From Anaeramoeba ignava (taxonomy: Eukaryota; Metamonada; Anaeramoebidae): a stretch of 61,815 bases of DNA. The stretch spans positions 1 to 61,815 of the forward strand of contig JAPDFW010000031.1 of assembly GCA_028826165.1 (NCBI GenBank), given 5' to 3'. The notes beneath the pieces were generated by a model. It made no database searches. It had not been told where the DNA came from and saw only the letters and a program-made list of their open reading frames with translations. Shown one piece after another: positions 35,040-48,283 of the stretch. The position numbers and the translations under genes are program-made. Positions within the stretch are counted from its first letter, which is position 1; each line of letters opens with the position of its first letter.

Positions 35040-35425
35040 CAAAAATTTAATCAAATCAATTCCACTTTTTTATTTCATTTCATTTTTAAATCAATTCCAA
35101 AATAAAATTTAATTCAATTCAATTCCACTTTTTTATTTCATTTCATTTTTAAATCAATTTCAAAATAAAATCAAATCAATTCAATTCCACTTTTTTATTT
35201 CATTTCATTTTTAAATCAATTTCAAAATAAAAATTTAATCAAATCAATTCCACTTTTTTATTTCATTTCATTTTTAAATCAATTTCAAAATAAAATTTAA
35301 TCAATTCAAATCAAAAATCAAATCAAATTAATTCAATTCCACTTTTTTCTTTTTTATTTTTAAATTAATTCCAAAATCAAATCAAATTAATTCAATTCCA
35401 CTTTTTTATTTCATTTTATTTATTT
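35040..35425. repeat. Tandem repeat of about 60 bp (TCAATTCCACTTTTTTATTT units)
   Basis: About six units of TCAATTCCACTTTTTTATTT plus TCATTTTTAAATCAATTTCA with variable spacers, between two minus-strand genes. The AAAAAAGTGGAAT core on the reverse strand is also present in satellite B. The remaining stretch to 35530 is TTTATTTCATTT runs. Confidence 0.75.
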
Positions 35426-35536
35426 TTATTTTTATTTCATTTTATTTTTATTTTTATTTTTATTTTATTCTTATTTTTTATTTCATTTTATTTATTTTTT
35501 ATTTCATTTTATTTATTTTTAATTTCATTTTTAATT

Positions 35537-38500
35537 TCATTTCTCATTCAAATCAAAATCAATACATCCAATATTCCCATTTTTAGTTCCACATATTATA
35601 AATTTCCCCAAAGCAAAAGAAAAGGAATAAACCTTTTGATCAGAAACAAATTGATAACAAAGACTCAAATCAGACAATTTTCTGATAATAATAGACTTAT
35701 CCTTTGTTGAAGAAATTAAACACCTTGAATCAGGAGTGATTTCCAAACAAACAATACTTTGCGAATATTGAGCTTGAGAAAGAAAATCGCCATTGATTGA
35801 AAAAAGCCTCAATTTCACATCGGATTCAGAAAAAACAAGAATATTTCCTTGATTGGAAATTTTCATAAATGAAATCTCATCGTTTCCATTCAACTCAATT
35901 GTGCGAATATGCTTGCCTTTAATCAGTGAATGGATCATCCAAGTGCTATTTGCAGATCCACTCACAAGAACATCCAAATTTGAGTTCAAATCAAGACTTG
36001 TGATTTCGTGATCATGATCAAAAATCAAATGTCTTGGAACCTCGTTCACTTTCCCCTCCTTCTCATCAAAATCCCATATGATTATTGTTGTATCCTTTGA
36101 TCCTGTCGCAAGGAAAGTGGAATCCAAAGACAAGCAACTGACAACATTTTGATGTTTTGAAATATTTTGGATCATTCGTGAGGTTTCCGTTTCGAAAATC
36201 TTGAGTGTATCATCACAAAAACCGCAGCAGATGATAAACCTCCCATCTTTGCTGCAGCTGAGAATCTTGCTTGAGGGTCTGATATCAGAAGCAAAGGAAA
36301 CGCCGATATTTTTTTTATTCCCGAGCTCAGGATCAAGTTCAAATTCAATGGGTTGTTTAGACTCTTTGGGAACAGAAGTATTCAATATATGAGTACTAAT
36401 TGTGCGCTGTCTATCAAATGTGATAATTTTATTCAGTGAAGCCCGTAATGATAATTGCCCTTTCTTCTTCAAAAATCGGGTCATTATGATCGGAAAACTT
36501 GACACATGACGATAATATGAAGTATGTTTCTGTTTGGAAAAAATAGTCATCCAGTTGGAAGCTGTTTGAAGTGGTTTTTTTTCAGGAACTCTTGAAGGAT
36601 GCTTTGATTTCAAAAGTTGCATTGGAACTTGTCCTTGTTTCTCTATTTGGTCTTTGATAGCTTGTGCATTCTCAGAATTCATCATTGTTAAATCCAAATT
36701 CTCTTCGTAAGCCGCACTAAAAAATGCATTGTTTGCTGCTATCGCATGATTGTCTTTTTGCTTGTATCCAAATACCAGGTCGATCCATTTGTGCAAATTT
36801 CGAGAAACATAGTCTGATTCAAGTGCTTCCCGATTCAATTGAATAAACTGGTTTTTTGTTTTTGCCCATTTTGGTAGTTGAACGTCTGAAATCCTGCTCC
36901 AAATATGGCTTTCCATTTGGTTTCTCCGCCCAACAGGCTTCTTAAGAAATTCTGAAAGATAAAAAAACTCGGGAATCAATTCTTGAACACTTATTGAATC
37001 TTCTTCCATAATTGAATCCCATGTTTCACTAATTGAGTTGAAAAATTGGTTTTTGGAATCGGTGTATTTCTCAGGATTTTTAAGCATAATCGATGTGAAT
37101 GGCTCCAATCGACACAAATATCCAACAACAATTTGCGGATTGGAATAAAGTGATGAATAATTGAATTGGTTGATTTTTTTTGCATTTTGTAATTCTTCGT
37201 AAAAAAGTCGTTTTTTCTTATGAAAAGCACCGATCGGAAGTGACAAGTCGCGGAATGTGGTTGGCTTAGATAAATCCAAGGTTTCTGATTTGTAGTCTGC
37301 AATGACCCACGGGAAGATGGGGTATTGAGACAGGTCTTGATATGTTCTTCCTGCAAGCGTGTTTAAATACATCAAATACTCAAAATTGGAAATTTGCTTT
37401 TTTTGCCATTGCTTTGTGACCTTGCTTTTCTGGAGCCATTTTGATGCGTCTTTCCCTGAATAATCATAAGGTTTCTTTTTGATGTTTGCTTGTTTATGCT
37501 TGTGGATTTCCGATAATACTTCCTCTCTTTGTTCAAAAGACACAAAATTAAGAAATACGCATTTGTTATTTGTAAAAAATATTTCAAGTGCTGTATGTTC
37601 GAAAAGAAACCTTCTTTTGTGAACAGACTTGACTTCACTGATTTTCCACGAGTGATCTTTGCTGTCAATCCCTGATAGCGAGGATCCAATTTGCATTGAG
37701 CTGTAATCAACTAAGAAATCAACTGAATTGCTTGTGATTTCTAAAATTCCTGGTGTTTTTTTCATTTTGGCAATAAGAAGACAACGCACTCTTAAAAGAG
37801 TATCCAAAGATTCCAATTTCTTTACATTTCCACTTTTGCCTGAAATTTTGGTGATTTGATGGAACACATTTTGCATGAATTGAATATCTTCTGAAATTTC
37901 GCTTTGATCAGCATTTGGCTTGAGAATTCGACTCAATCGGTTCAAGTTTTTTCTGTTTTCCGAATGTGTTCTTTGCAAATAATTCTGATGAGTTGACTGC
38001 GAATTCAATTCAATAATTCGCAACTTCATTCTTCTTCTCATTGAATCTTCACTTTCCGATATTTTCATGTAAAAATGCTTTTTTTCTTGCTCGTTTTCCA
38101 TATTATTCCACTGTTTTGAATTGGAAGAATTTTTGCGCAAAAGAGAATCTCCAATGATTCGAAGAAAATGCTGGAAATGAATTCGGTCTTTTTTTTGGTT
38201 TTTCAGTTGAGAGATCAATATTCTGTTCTTTTCATCCTCATTTCGTTTTTTTGCTTGAAATTCAATTTTCTGTTTTATTGGAAAATTCTTAATTTCTTGC
38301 TCTTGGTCTCTTTCTTGAATGGTTTTCCTGACAACTTCTGCGTTGGTTGATTGTGTTGTGTTGAATGTAAGTTGGTTTTCTTCCATATCTTTTTGGACTT
38401 GATTAATCACAACTGAGAAATTTTTCTTGATCACATTTTTCCATCTATCGGCTAGAAAAACATTTTCAAACTCAAACAGTGTTTTTGTCTTGAATATAAA

Positions 38501-41500
38501 TGAGTATTTTTCTTTTGGAGTGAATAGTAGAGATTTCTTCTTATTTTCAGAAAAAACCTCAAATAAAAAATTGTAATTGTCTTGCATGATCAACTGCAGA
38601 TATTTCAGTACAATATTTTTTTTATCAAGACTTGGTGTTTTTTCAGCCATTTTCGTTTCTTCTTTTTTAATTTCTAATTGAAGTTTCGAAATTGAAAATG
38701 AATTTAAATTGGAATTGGAATTGGAATTGGAATCCAAATCAAAATTTGGTTCTTTGTTGTAATTGTAAAGATAGGAAAAAACAAAAGCAAAAAACATGGA
38801 TAAAAATTCAATCGCATTTGGAATTTTGCTTGATTTTATATTAAGAGGTCCATTGAACAATTCCTTCAATTTTGCAAGAAGAAACTCAGTTAATTCGCAA
38901 TCTGCTGTTTTAATTGTGAAAAGCATAATCAAAAGCACAATTTTATAGATCACTCGTGATTCGGATGTTTTTTTGAATTTCAATCCCTGATGTTCAAAGA
39001 ATCCAATTTTTTGAAGAAGACGAACAATATTTTTGACAAAAAGTGTTTCAAGTTGGCCAAATCCAAATTTCCATGCATCTTGCAAAATGTCATTATCACA
39101 AATAATATTCTGGTTGTTTACATTGTCAGTAAACGAGGATGAATTGACCCTATCAAGTGTATTATTGCGATATTTTTCTGGATCGTTTTTGGATTTTGAT
39201 AATTTTTTGTCTGGTTTTGTTTGTCCTAATGTGTATCGTCGAGACTTTCTGAAACTGTTAGAAACTGATGTTCGGATTATTCTAATACTTGAAGTTGGCT
39301 CCAAATTGAAAGAAGTCGACAATTTTTCTTTATCAAAAAGAAAAGCGTTCAACACATTGATCAAATAAAACAAATTATTCACAAATATTTTTGTTGGTTC
39401 TGATTTTTGCTTCTCTTTTTTCTTGTTGTTCTTTTTATTCTTCTTGTTGTTCTTTTTTCCACTTTCTTTTGGTTCTTCTTCGGGTTTTTCGAGTGTATAA
39501 TTTTGATATGCATCAATGATAATATTTGATATGATTCTTCTCATAATTTCAGGAACATAATCAGAAATTATTGCAATGCGGAAAAGTTGAATGAATGAAA
39601 GAAATTGTTCAAATATTTCTGGGAATTGTGTGTCTAAGTGTTGCAAACAATAGTAAAATAGCAATCTGAAAATATTGTACATAATTTCGTTCATTTCAGA
39701 TTGAATTGAAGCCACTTTTTTTTTATTTTGATTTTGATTTTGATTTTGATTTTGATTTTGATTTTGATTTTGATTTTGATTTTGATTTTGATTTTCATTT
39801 TGATTTTGATTTTCATTTTCATTTAAATTTATATTCAATTTGTTCATAAATGCTACATTCTGATTGCGAGATCTTCGATACTTTTGTTTTGTTGGTATTG
39901 TTTGGTCATTCTGTATATCTATTTCTTCTTTTTTCACAGGAGTTATAAGATCCACAAACCATAATTGCCATCCGAATTGAGAAATGATTTTCTTTTTGTT
40001 GAAATCACTATCCATGATTGCGTGATAAACCATTCTAAAAAGATCACAGAAAACGGTTCTTGGCAAATAACTTGCAATTTGCGAAAGAGTTTTCAAAATA
40101 AAAGGATTTTTGATAATTTGAGCAGAATTCGTTTGTTCTTGCAGGTTTTTTCCTCTAAATATATCATAAAGAACATAAAAAATCTCGTCAGAAGGATCTG
40201 GGATTTTCTTTACAATATCATGAATAATTGGATATAATTCTTCCAAACTTTGCACTTTATATTCTACTTTTGAAAATTCATGCAGAACATCCTTTTCATT
40301 TTGTGAGACATAAGAATCAAGATGGGAAATTATTTTGAGGCATGAAATGATTATTTTTTGATCATTTGTTGATTTCATAAAACGCACAATTGGCTCGAAA
40401 AATCCAACTGAAACAAGTGGTTTCAAGACATGATTTGTGCGCTCAATTATCATATTACCAATAAAATAAAATAATTTAGTGTTCATTTGTTGTGTTTTGA
40501 AGTTTTCACAACTGGCAAGTAGAGAATGGAAAAATTTCAATTTAAGTGATTCGTTTGAAGTGTTTGTGAAAATGATTTCGATAAATTCAATTACTCTTCT
40601 TGACAAAATCATGATTTTCTCCTTTTCTTGTATAATATTTGATACTTTGTCTGGATTCTCTTTTTTGATTTCTTGCATTTTATTGAGCGAGTTATCGTAA
40701 AAATGCAAAATGTCAAGTAAATGGAAAACATTCACTTGAAAATTTTTATAGCCAACAATATAATGTGAAATCATGCCTACTTCTTGATTGTTTTCTTGCT
40801 TTTTCTGTGAATCTTCGAAACTTTCTCCTTCTGTTATATCCTTGTCTTCATTTCCAAGCTGGAATCTTTTGGGAAAGTAAAATTGAATTGTTTCGAGAAT
40901 TTCCTTCTGGATCTCGAAAGGGCATCGAATCCAAATCGAGTAATCACAAACAAGATAGTATTTCATTTCCTTTTGGAATTCAGAGTTTCTGACTTGATTC
41001 ATGCAAATCCTGATAAAGTTGACGATGCTTTGTGAGGAGAACTTTGGATGAATTCTCTTCAGAATATTTGAAATTAAAGCTGGACTATGTGAATCAATCA
41101 TTGATTTCTGGAAATTCAAATTTTGGAAGGTAATATCAGAAATGATTTGGATAATTTGCTCTAAAACTAGGCCTGCTCCCATTATCCCTATTTGATCTTC
41201 ATTTTCTTTGCTGATTTCAAAGTTCTTTTTGTAATCATCCTCGTTGAGTTTATAAGGAAAATATTTCTCGTTTTCTTCTTGTTCTTCAAATAAATCATCC
41301 AATTCCAAAATCAAAGATAAAAATGCTTCGATTCCTCCAAATGAGTTGATCACATTTTTCACAGATGATTTAATACAAGGATACACTTCTTTAACTCGTG
41401 ATTTGTGCTTGATAATATTTGCAGGACTTTGGTTGAAACATATGTTTCTTTTCATTGCTTTTGCGTTGTGGCAAATCAATATTTTGTTTGTTAAATTTCC

Positions 41501-44500
41501 TTTGAAAATTTTGGCAAATTTTGATTTATCATTTTCATCAGGATAATGCTCCATTTCATTTGAAAAGAAGAACGATTTGTAATCTGGACCAAGTAAATAG
41601 ATTGCTTGTATTTGTTCATTAGTTAGTACTTCTTGCATAATATATATTGTTCCCATTTGGCCATAGAATGTTTTTTTGTTGTTAGAATCTTGATTTCTTT
41701 GATTTTGATTTCTTTGATTTTGATTTTGATTTTTATTTTGATTTTGATTTTTATTTTGATTTTGATTTTGATTTTGATTTTGATTTTGATTTTGATTTTG
41801 ATTTTGATTTTGATTTTGATTTTGATTTTGATTTTGATTTTGATTTTCATTTTGATTTTGATTTTGATTTTGATTTTGATTTTGATTTTGATTTTGATTT
41901 TGATTTTGATTTACATTTTGATTTTCATTTTTATTTTCATTTTCATTTTCATTTTCATTTTCATTTTCATTTTCATTTTGATTTTGATTTGGGAGATGAT
42001 AATTCATATTTTCTTCTTTATTCTTTTTAAAATTGCAAAACGATCCAATTCGATTTTGAGTAAATAACATTTCACTAGAAAATGAAGTAAATAAATCGAG
42101 CTTTTGTGATGATACGATTTCTCCATCAACATACAATGCAACTTTTATTTTCGATTTGTCACGATTGAATTTTTGAGTGAAAACCAAAAAATGCCATTGG
42201 GAAATATCAAAATCAACAGAAAACTCTGCCTTGTTTGAGTATGTTTCTTTTATATGAGATTTGAAGACAAATGATATTGTATTATCCTTGAAGATTTTTA
42301 AATAGAGTTCGAATCCTTCTGAATTTGCTGTTGAAAAACTAAATATTCTTGGGGAATATGCGTTGTGCTCTCCCCAAGAAAAAAATGAATCAAAATGCTC
42401 AACTTTCAACCATGTATAAAAAGTCATTTGCTTTGTGAGAAAATCAATTTCCATAAAAGGAAGTTCTATTCTTGAGTTTTCTGCATTGAAATCAAAGAAA
42501 ATTGATGGGCCTTCTTCAGCTTTGTTAGTCATGCTTTGTAAAGATATTAACATATCACTTGCAAAATATCTGTTTCCAATTTCAAACTGTTTTTTCATGA
42601 GAGAAAAATACGCTTTCATTTCAGAAACAAGGATTTTATAGCATCCAAGTGTATTTATAAAATTAATCACTTTTTTGAATAAACTGGGTTTTGATATTTT
42701 CGGGATCAAAGAGAGCAAAAACGAAATTAATCCAACTTCACAATACACAGAAAGATTGTGTGTAGATTTCGAACAAAGAAATTTTAAATCATTCAGAATT
42801 GTTACAAAGGAAGGTTCCTCTGGTTTCTCAATTTGTTGTTTTTCTAAGTCTTGAGAATAAAACATCATGATCAACAGTGCAATATTTGGATTGCGAATAA
42901 CAAAGTTTGTGTTGAAATCATGCTTCGCATTGTTGATCAAGAGATCGAGCAATAGACTATATAATTCTTGAGGGGAAAAATCTTGTTTTGTTTGCTCCAA
43001 CAATAATAGCAACGCTTCTAGCTTAATTTGCTCATTAAAAAACTCGATCATTTCTTGATTTTCTTTCAGCATTTCCATTAATAATGAAAAAATAGTTAAA
43101 TTAAGCGAAGCTTCGCCAAATTTGTATCTAAATAATGTTAACAACAAAGTAAACGGATTAAGTTTTAGAAATATTCGTTGGAGATTCTCTCTATTTTTAG
43201 GTATTGATTGAGTTAGAGTATCAAATAGATTTTTCACAGCAAGAAATTTGTCAAGATCCTCTTTGTTTTTTGTTGTTAAATTTTGGATCGTTGAAAGACT
43301 GTCTTTGAATATTTTTGAGACGAATTTCTCGCCGCTTTCCTGGTTTTTTAATTTTGTATTGTTCAAAATGAGGGTGATATGATGAAGCGCGAAAACTCGT
43401 GTTTTTTTCTCAAAATATAAATCAACCAACAAGTTCGTGGTTTCTATATTTTTGTATTTCATGTCTATCAATGAAAAGGAGAGCATCAAATGTAAATTTT
43501 TAAAACACAGAAGTGTCATTTTTTGGATTGTTGAGATTTTTTGTTCAATTTTTTGCTTTTTTGAATTTTCCTTGTTCTTAATATTTTTTTTGATTTTCTC
43601 ATCATTTTTTGCCTTTTCTTGCTTTAAAATTCGTAAAATTTCGAAAATTCGTTCAAATCCTCCGTATTCAATAATCACATCTGCAGAATATTTGGGTTCT
43701 TCTTTCAAAACTTTTTTCAGTGTTTTGAGGAATAAAGTCACCAAATTGTAATTGTAAAGACGTTTTTTATCTTGAAATACATTTGTCAAAAATATTTTAT
43801 AATCCAAATAGATTGGCTTTAGTTTTAAAATTCGGTCGATAAAATCAAACACTAAAATTTGTAAATTCGAGTTCGTTTTATCAAGTTTCTCTGATATTTT
43901 TGGTTCAACCTAAAAGAAGGAAAAATATTAAATTGAACAAAAAAGATATAAATGTTTTTTTTTTTAATAAGAATAAATGCAAAATTGGTACTTCAAATTC
44001 TCGTTTGTTTCTGATAAAATAATCGGAAAGACAAATTTCCAATCCATAATTTTCTCGGAAAAAAGAAAGAATTGATTCATCCACCAATCTTTTCAATTCA
44101 AACAAAATATATAACTGGAGATCGGGATATACATTCTTGATAAAGTTTTGAATCACAATAATTTTTTTTGTTAATTGTTCTGATAAGACTTTTTGTGGTT
44201 CATTTGTGAATAAACTTAGATATATTAAAATCAGTCTTTCTTCTATTGTAAGTACATTTTCTGGGTCAATTACATATCTACCTAATTCACTTTTCACAAA
44301 TCCATTTTTTGGAGATTTTTTTCCGCATTTTATTAGTTCTCTAATATTTGAAACAAGTGTATCAAAACGAGGATGATATGTCTTGATTTCAGAATTTTTG
44401 TTTTTTTGTTTTTTTTCAGAATTCTTTGTGGTTGAAGATAAAGTAAAATCTGTTAATAGAGGATATTCGTTTGTTTGCTGAAAATTATGAAAGATAGAAG

Positions 44501-46833
44501 GTTTTTTTCTTTGTTTCAAATTTGTTTCTTGTTTTTTTTTGTAATTTTTGTAAACTTTATATGCTTCTGTTATATGATCTTCTCTTATATAAAAATTAAT
44601 CCAGAGAATTAGATTTCTAAGCTGTAAAAATTGAGGATGATTTGCAATTTCTGTGACTATATCTTCTTCATTTGCAACAAAAAGGAGAAATTCTTGGGAA
44701 TCAAAACGCAGTTGAATTTCATGATGACTTAAAGCTAATTTTTTACTTTGATAGTTTTTATTTTCGATTTTTTCAAGTTTGGAATTTTTTGTAATATAAA
44801 GATTTGAAGTCAAATCAATTTTTGAATCAAAAATGAAAAAATCTGTGGAGAAAAAATCCACTAATTGAGAAATTGTGCAAGTATCTGATTCAATATTTTG
44901 ATTTGATAATGAAATTCCTAGTTTTGGAAGATAATAATCTGGTGGTGAAAATAATTCCAAAAGGATTAAAACCACTTTCAAAATTTCATTTGGATTAAAA
45001 ACGCATAATTTATAAAAGAAACGAAGAATTTGAATCAATAGTGCTTGATTTGTAATTTGTTTCTCAGTGAAAACAAATAAGGATCGGATTCTTAAATTAA
45101 CACGAAAAAGGTCTAATTAAAAAAGAATGAGAAACAAAAAAAAAGAGAGAGAATTTTGAATTTTGATTAAAATTTGTTTAATTTTTTTTTTACTAATAAG
45201 TAAAGAAACCACTTTTTCTTTTTGAATAGATTGTAGTATTTCTATATTTGGAATAGCACGCTCTCCAAAGTATTTTGTTAAAATTTCCAAAATTCTATCA
45301 ACAATAAATTCTGTTAGTAAAAGAATATAAACTGAAAGAGGAGGATCAATATCCTTAAAATAAAAATGAAAATAAAAATAAAAATAAATATAAATATAAA
45401 TATAAATATAAATATAAATATAAAAATAAATATAAATATAAATAAATTGAATTAAAATAAATATATTGAATTAAATATTTTGGATTAAATATTTAAATTA
45501 AAATAAATATATTGAATTAAATTAAATATATTGAATTAAATTATATATATTGGATTAAAATAAATATTTTGGATTAAAATAAATATATTGAATTAAAATA
45601 AATATTTTGAATTAAAATAAATATATTGAATTAAAATAAATATATTGAATTAAAATAAATATATTGAATTAAAATAAATATATTGAATTAAAATAAATAT
45701 TTTGGATTAAAATAAATTGAATTAAAATAAATATATTGAATTAAAATAAATATATTGAATTAAAATAAATATATTGAATTAAAATAAATAAATTGAATTA
45801 AAATAAATAAATTGAATTAAAATAAATATATTGAATTGAAATATATTGAATTAAAATAAATATTTTGAATTAAAATAATTTGAATTAAAATAATTGTTCC
45901 CTTTTTTTTGTTTTTGTTTTTGTTTTTGTTTTTGTTTTTGTTTTTGTTTTTGTTTTTGTTTTTGTTTTTGTTTTTGTTTTTGTTTTTGTTTTTGTTTTTG
46001 TTTTTGTTTTTGTTTTTGTTTTTGTTTTTGTTTTTGTTTTTGTTTTTGTTTTTGTTTTTGTTTTTGTTTTTGTTTTTGTTTTTGTTTTTGTTTACTTTTA
46101 ATGTGGACATTAAATTTGTATATTTTGGTACAATTTTTAAAAAATCATTCAAATGTTGGAAAATATTTTTTTTCCAAAGCATTTGTCTATTGAATTTTGA
46201 TTTGCAAAGAATTGATATTATTGATAAGGAAACTAAAGATTCACATGAATTTATATTAGTTTTATCGATAGATAAACTTTCAATAAGATTTTGTTTGGTT
46301 TTTTTGAGAGAAACTTGATCAAATATTTTTTGGAAGTTTTCTTTTGAATTTTAATTTAAAATTTAATTTTGATTTTGAATTTGAATTGAAATTTGAATTT
46401 ATTAAAAAACCTTCAATTTGAGAAAAGGAAAATTTTAATAAAGAAAGAGAAAATGAAAGAAAATAATCTGGAAATGATTTTTTTTTAGAAATTGAAACTT
46501 CTATTTCTTCTTGAGAAAATAATTCTTCACCATTTTTTTCTTGAGAGTTTTTTCTTTTATTATCTTGTGATTCTGGATTCCATTTGGAAGCTTCTCCTTC
46601 AAAAAGAATAAAGAATTCTTTTAAATTGGGAATTTTGATTTCATTTGAAAATCTTTCCTTTTTTTATTGTTGTTTATTTTTTAAATTTAAATTTTGTAAA
46701 TTTTATATTTTCTAAATTAAAAAAAAAATACTGTTTCGTAAATTTGAAGAATTTGTTCTAAAAGATTAACTATTCTTTGATTATTTGCAAAATTTTGAAA
46801 GAAGTTTAATGTTTCTTTTAATTGATTTTGCAT
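35537..46833 (-). CDS. Giant BEACH-WD40 protein (Lvs/neurobeachin/WDFY3 class), six exons
   Basis: Exons 46833-46732, 46657-46411, 46340-46096, 45353-45194, 45112-43992 and 43909-35537 join in frame to 3415 residues. The N-terminal 1000 residues are helical, probably ARM-like. A concanavalin-like domain starts near 1095 (DFNAENSRIELPF, SQWHFLVFTQKFN, VALYVDGEIV). Asn-Gln repeats follow at about 1290-1370 and again near 2000. A PH-like segment at about 2640-2760 precedes the BEACH domain at about 2780-3065 (NFEYLMYLNTLAGRTYQDLS, QYPIFPWVIADY, FRDLSLPIGA, ELIPEFFYLSEFL). WD40 repeats end the protein (FLATGSKDTTIIIWDFDE). BEACH proteins act in vesicle and lysosome traffic and, for LvsA, cytokinesis. 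No FYVE domain is seen. The stop is TGA. Exon joins were chosen because each keeps phase across GT-AG. Confidence 0.88.
45354..46095 (-). other. 742-base intron of the BEACH gene made of two tandem repeats
   Basis: GTAAAC donor, TTTTAAG acceptor. The donor side is about 31 copies of AAAAAC (45909-46093), the acceptor side 19-bp ATTAAAATAAATATATTGA units (45440-45890) and ATAAAT runs. The Phe-Cys/Leu-Phe frames on the plus strand here are artefacts. Confidence 0.8.
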
Positions 46834-46844
46834 TTTATTCAAGA

Positions 46845-46925
46845 AAGGAAAAAAAAAAGAGGAAAAATGAAAAATGAAAAAAAAAAAGATAAAAGAAGGA
46901 AAAAAAAAAATATTTTTGTCCGGAA
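46845..46925 (-). promoter_or_regulatory. T-rich CAT promoter element of the BEACH gene
   Basis: On the minus strand TTTTTTTTCATTTTTCATTT and CCTCTTTTTTTT pyrimidine runs end about 15 bases before the ATG at 46833. Confidence 0.45.
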
Positions 46926-46929
46926 TTTT

Positions 46930-47885
46930 TTTCTCAATTTCGAAAATAAATTTATAATTTATTTATTAAGAATAATTTAAAAAGAATTATAAATAAATTA
47001 TAAATTAATTTAATTTAAAAATAAAGAAATAAAATTAATTAAAAATATTTAAAATAAATTAATCATAATAATTAAAATAAATTTTGAAAGTAAATTTATA
47101 ATTCATTTATTAAGAATAATTTAAAAAGAAATATAAATAAATTATAAATTAATTTAATTTTAAAATAAAGAAATAAAATTAATTAAAAATATTTAAAATA
47201 AATTAATCATAATAATTAAAATAAATTTTGAAAATAAATTTATAATTCATTTATTAAGAATAATTTAAAAATAAATATAAATAAATTATAAATAAATTTA
47301 ATTTAAAAATAAAAGAAATAATATTAATTAAATATATTTAAAATAAATTAATCAAAATAATTAAAATAAATTTTGAAAATAAATTTATAATTTATTTATT
47401 AAGAATAATTTAAAAGAATTATAAATAAATTATAAATAAATTTAATATAAAAATAAAGAAATAATATTAATTAAAAATATTTAAAATAAATTAATCAAAA
47501 TAATTAAAATAAATTTTGAAAATAAATTTATAATTTATTTATTAAGAATAATTTAAAAAGAATTATAAATAAATTATAAATAAATTTAATATAAAAATAA
47601 AGAAATAATATTAATTAAAAATATTTAAAATAAATTAATCATAATAATTAAAATAAATTTCGAAAATAAATTTATAATTTATTTATTAAGAATAATTTAA
47701 AAAGAATTATAAATAAATTATAAATAAATTTAATTTTAAAATAAAGAAATAAAATTAATTAAAAATATTTAAAATAAATTAATCAAAATAATTAAAATAA
47801 ATTTCGAAAATAAATTTATAATTTATTTATTAAGAATAATTTAAAAATAATTATAAATAAATTATAAATAAATTTAATTTCATTT
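46930..47885. repeat. Satellite array C, about 7 units of about 145 bp
   Basis: Units share AAATAAATTTATAATTTATT, TATTAAGAATAATTTAAAAA and AAATAAATTAATCATAATAA. Unit starts are near 46942, 47087, 47230, 47375, 47519, 47660 and 47807. It fills the gap between the BEACH start and the methyltransferase. The sequence differs from satellites A, B and D. Confidence 0.9.
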
Positions 47886-47889
47886 AATG

Positions 47890-48220
47890 AAAAAAAAGGG
47901 GGATGAAATAAAAAAATAAAAAATAAATAAATTTTTCTTTTGTAAGGCAAATAAAAAAATTCTTTACAGAAGTTGTCAAAATTTAATTAGAAAAAATGAT
48001 GAGAAAGCTTTAAGATCAAAAAAATCCAAATAATAAAAAAATCAAAGATAATCAAAAAAAAACTTATAAAAAAGAAAAAAAAATTTTAAAATTGCCACAT
48101 CATCAAAAACAAAAAATTTTTATTTTTTGATCAATTTTTTAATAGAAAATAAAGATAAACTAAAAAGAAAAGTCAAATAATTCCAATAATTTTTTGGAGA
48201 TTAAAATAAATAAAAATAAT
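47890..48220. other. Non-repetitive intergenic stretch
   Basis: About 330 bases with no tandem structure (GTAAGGCAAATAAAAAAATT, CTTTACAGAAGTTGTCAAAA, GAAAGCTTTAAGATC, GCCACATCATC), unlike every other intergenic gap here. No open frame of note and no tRNA fold recognised. It probably holds the upstream promoter region of the methyltransferase. Confidence 0.4.
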
Positions 48221-48221
48221 T

Positions 48222-48262
48222 TTTCATTTTTCATTTTTCATTTTTCATTTTTCATTTTTCAA
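48222..48262 (+). promoter_or_regulatory. T-rich CAT promoter/5' UTR element of methyltransferase
   Basis: Six consecutive CATTTTT units, the most regular example of the element in the window, 25 bases before the ATG at 48284. Confidence 0.55.
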
Positions 48263-48283
48263 AAAGAAAAGAAAAGAAAAGAA

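Noticed and set aside
45894-46318. Plus-strand Phe-Cys and Leu-Phe frames
   Set aside because: They read the AAAAAC repeat of a BEACH intron and the next exon backwards.
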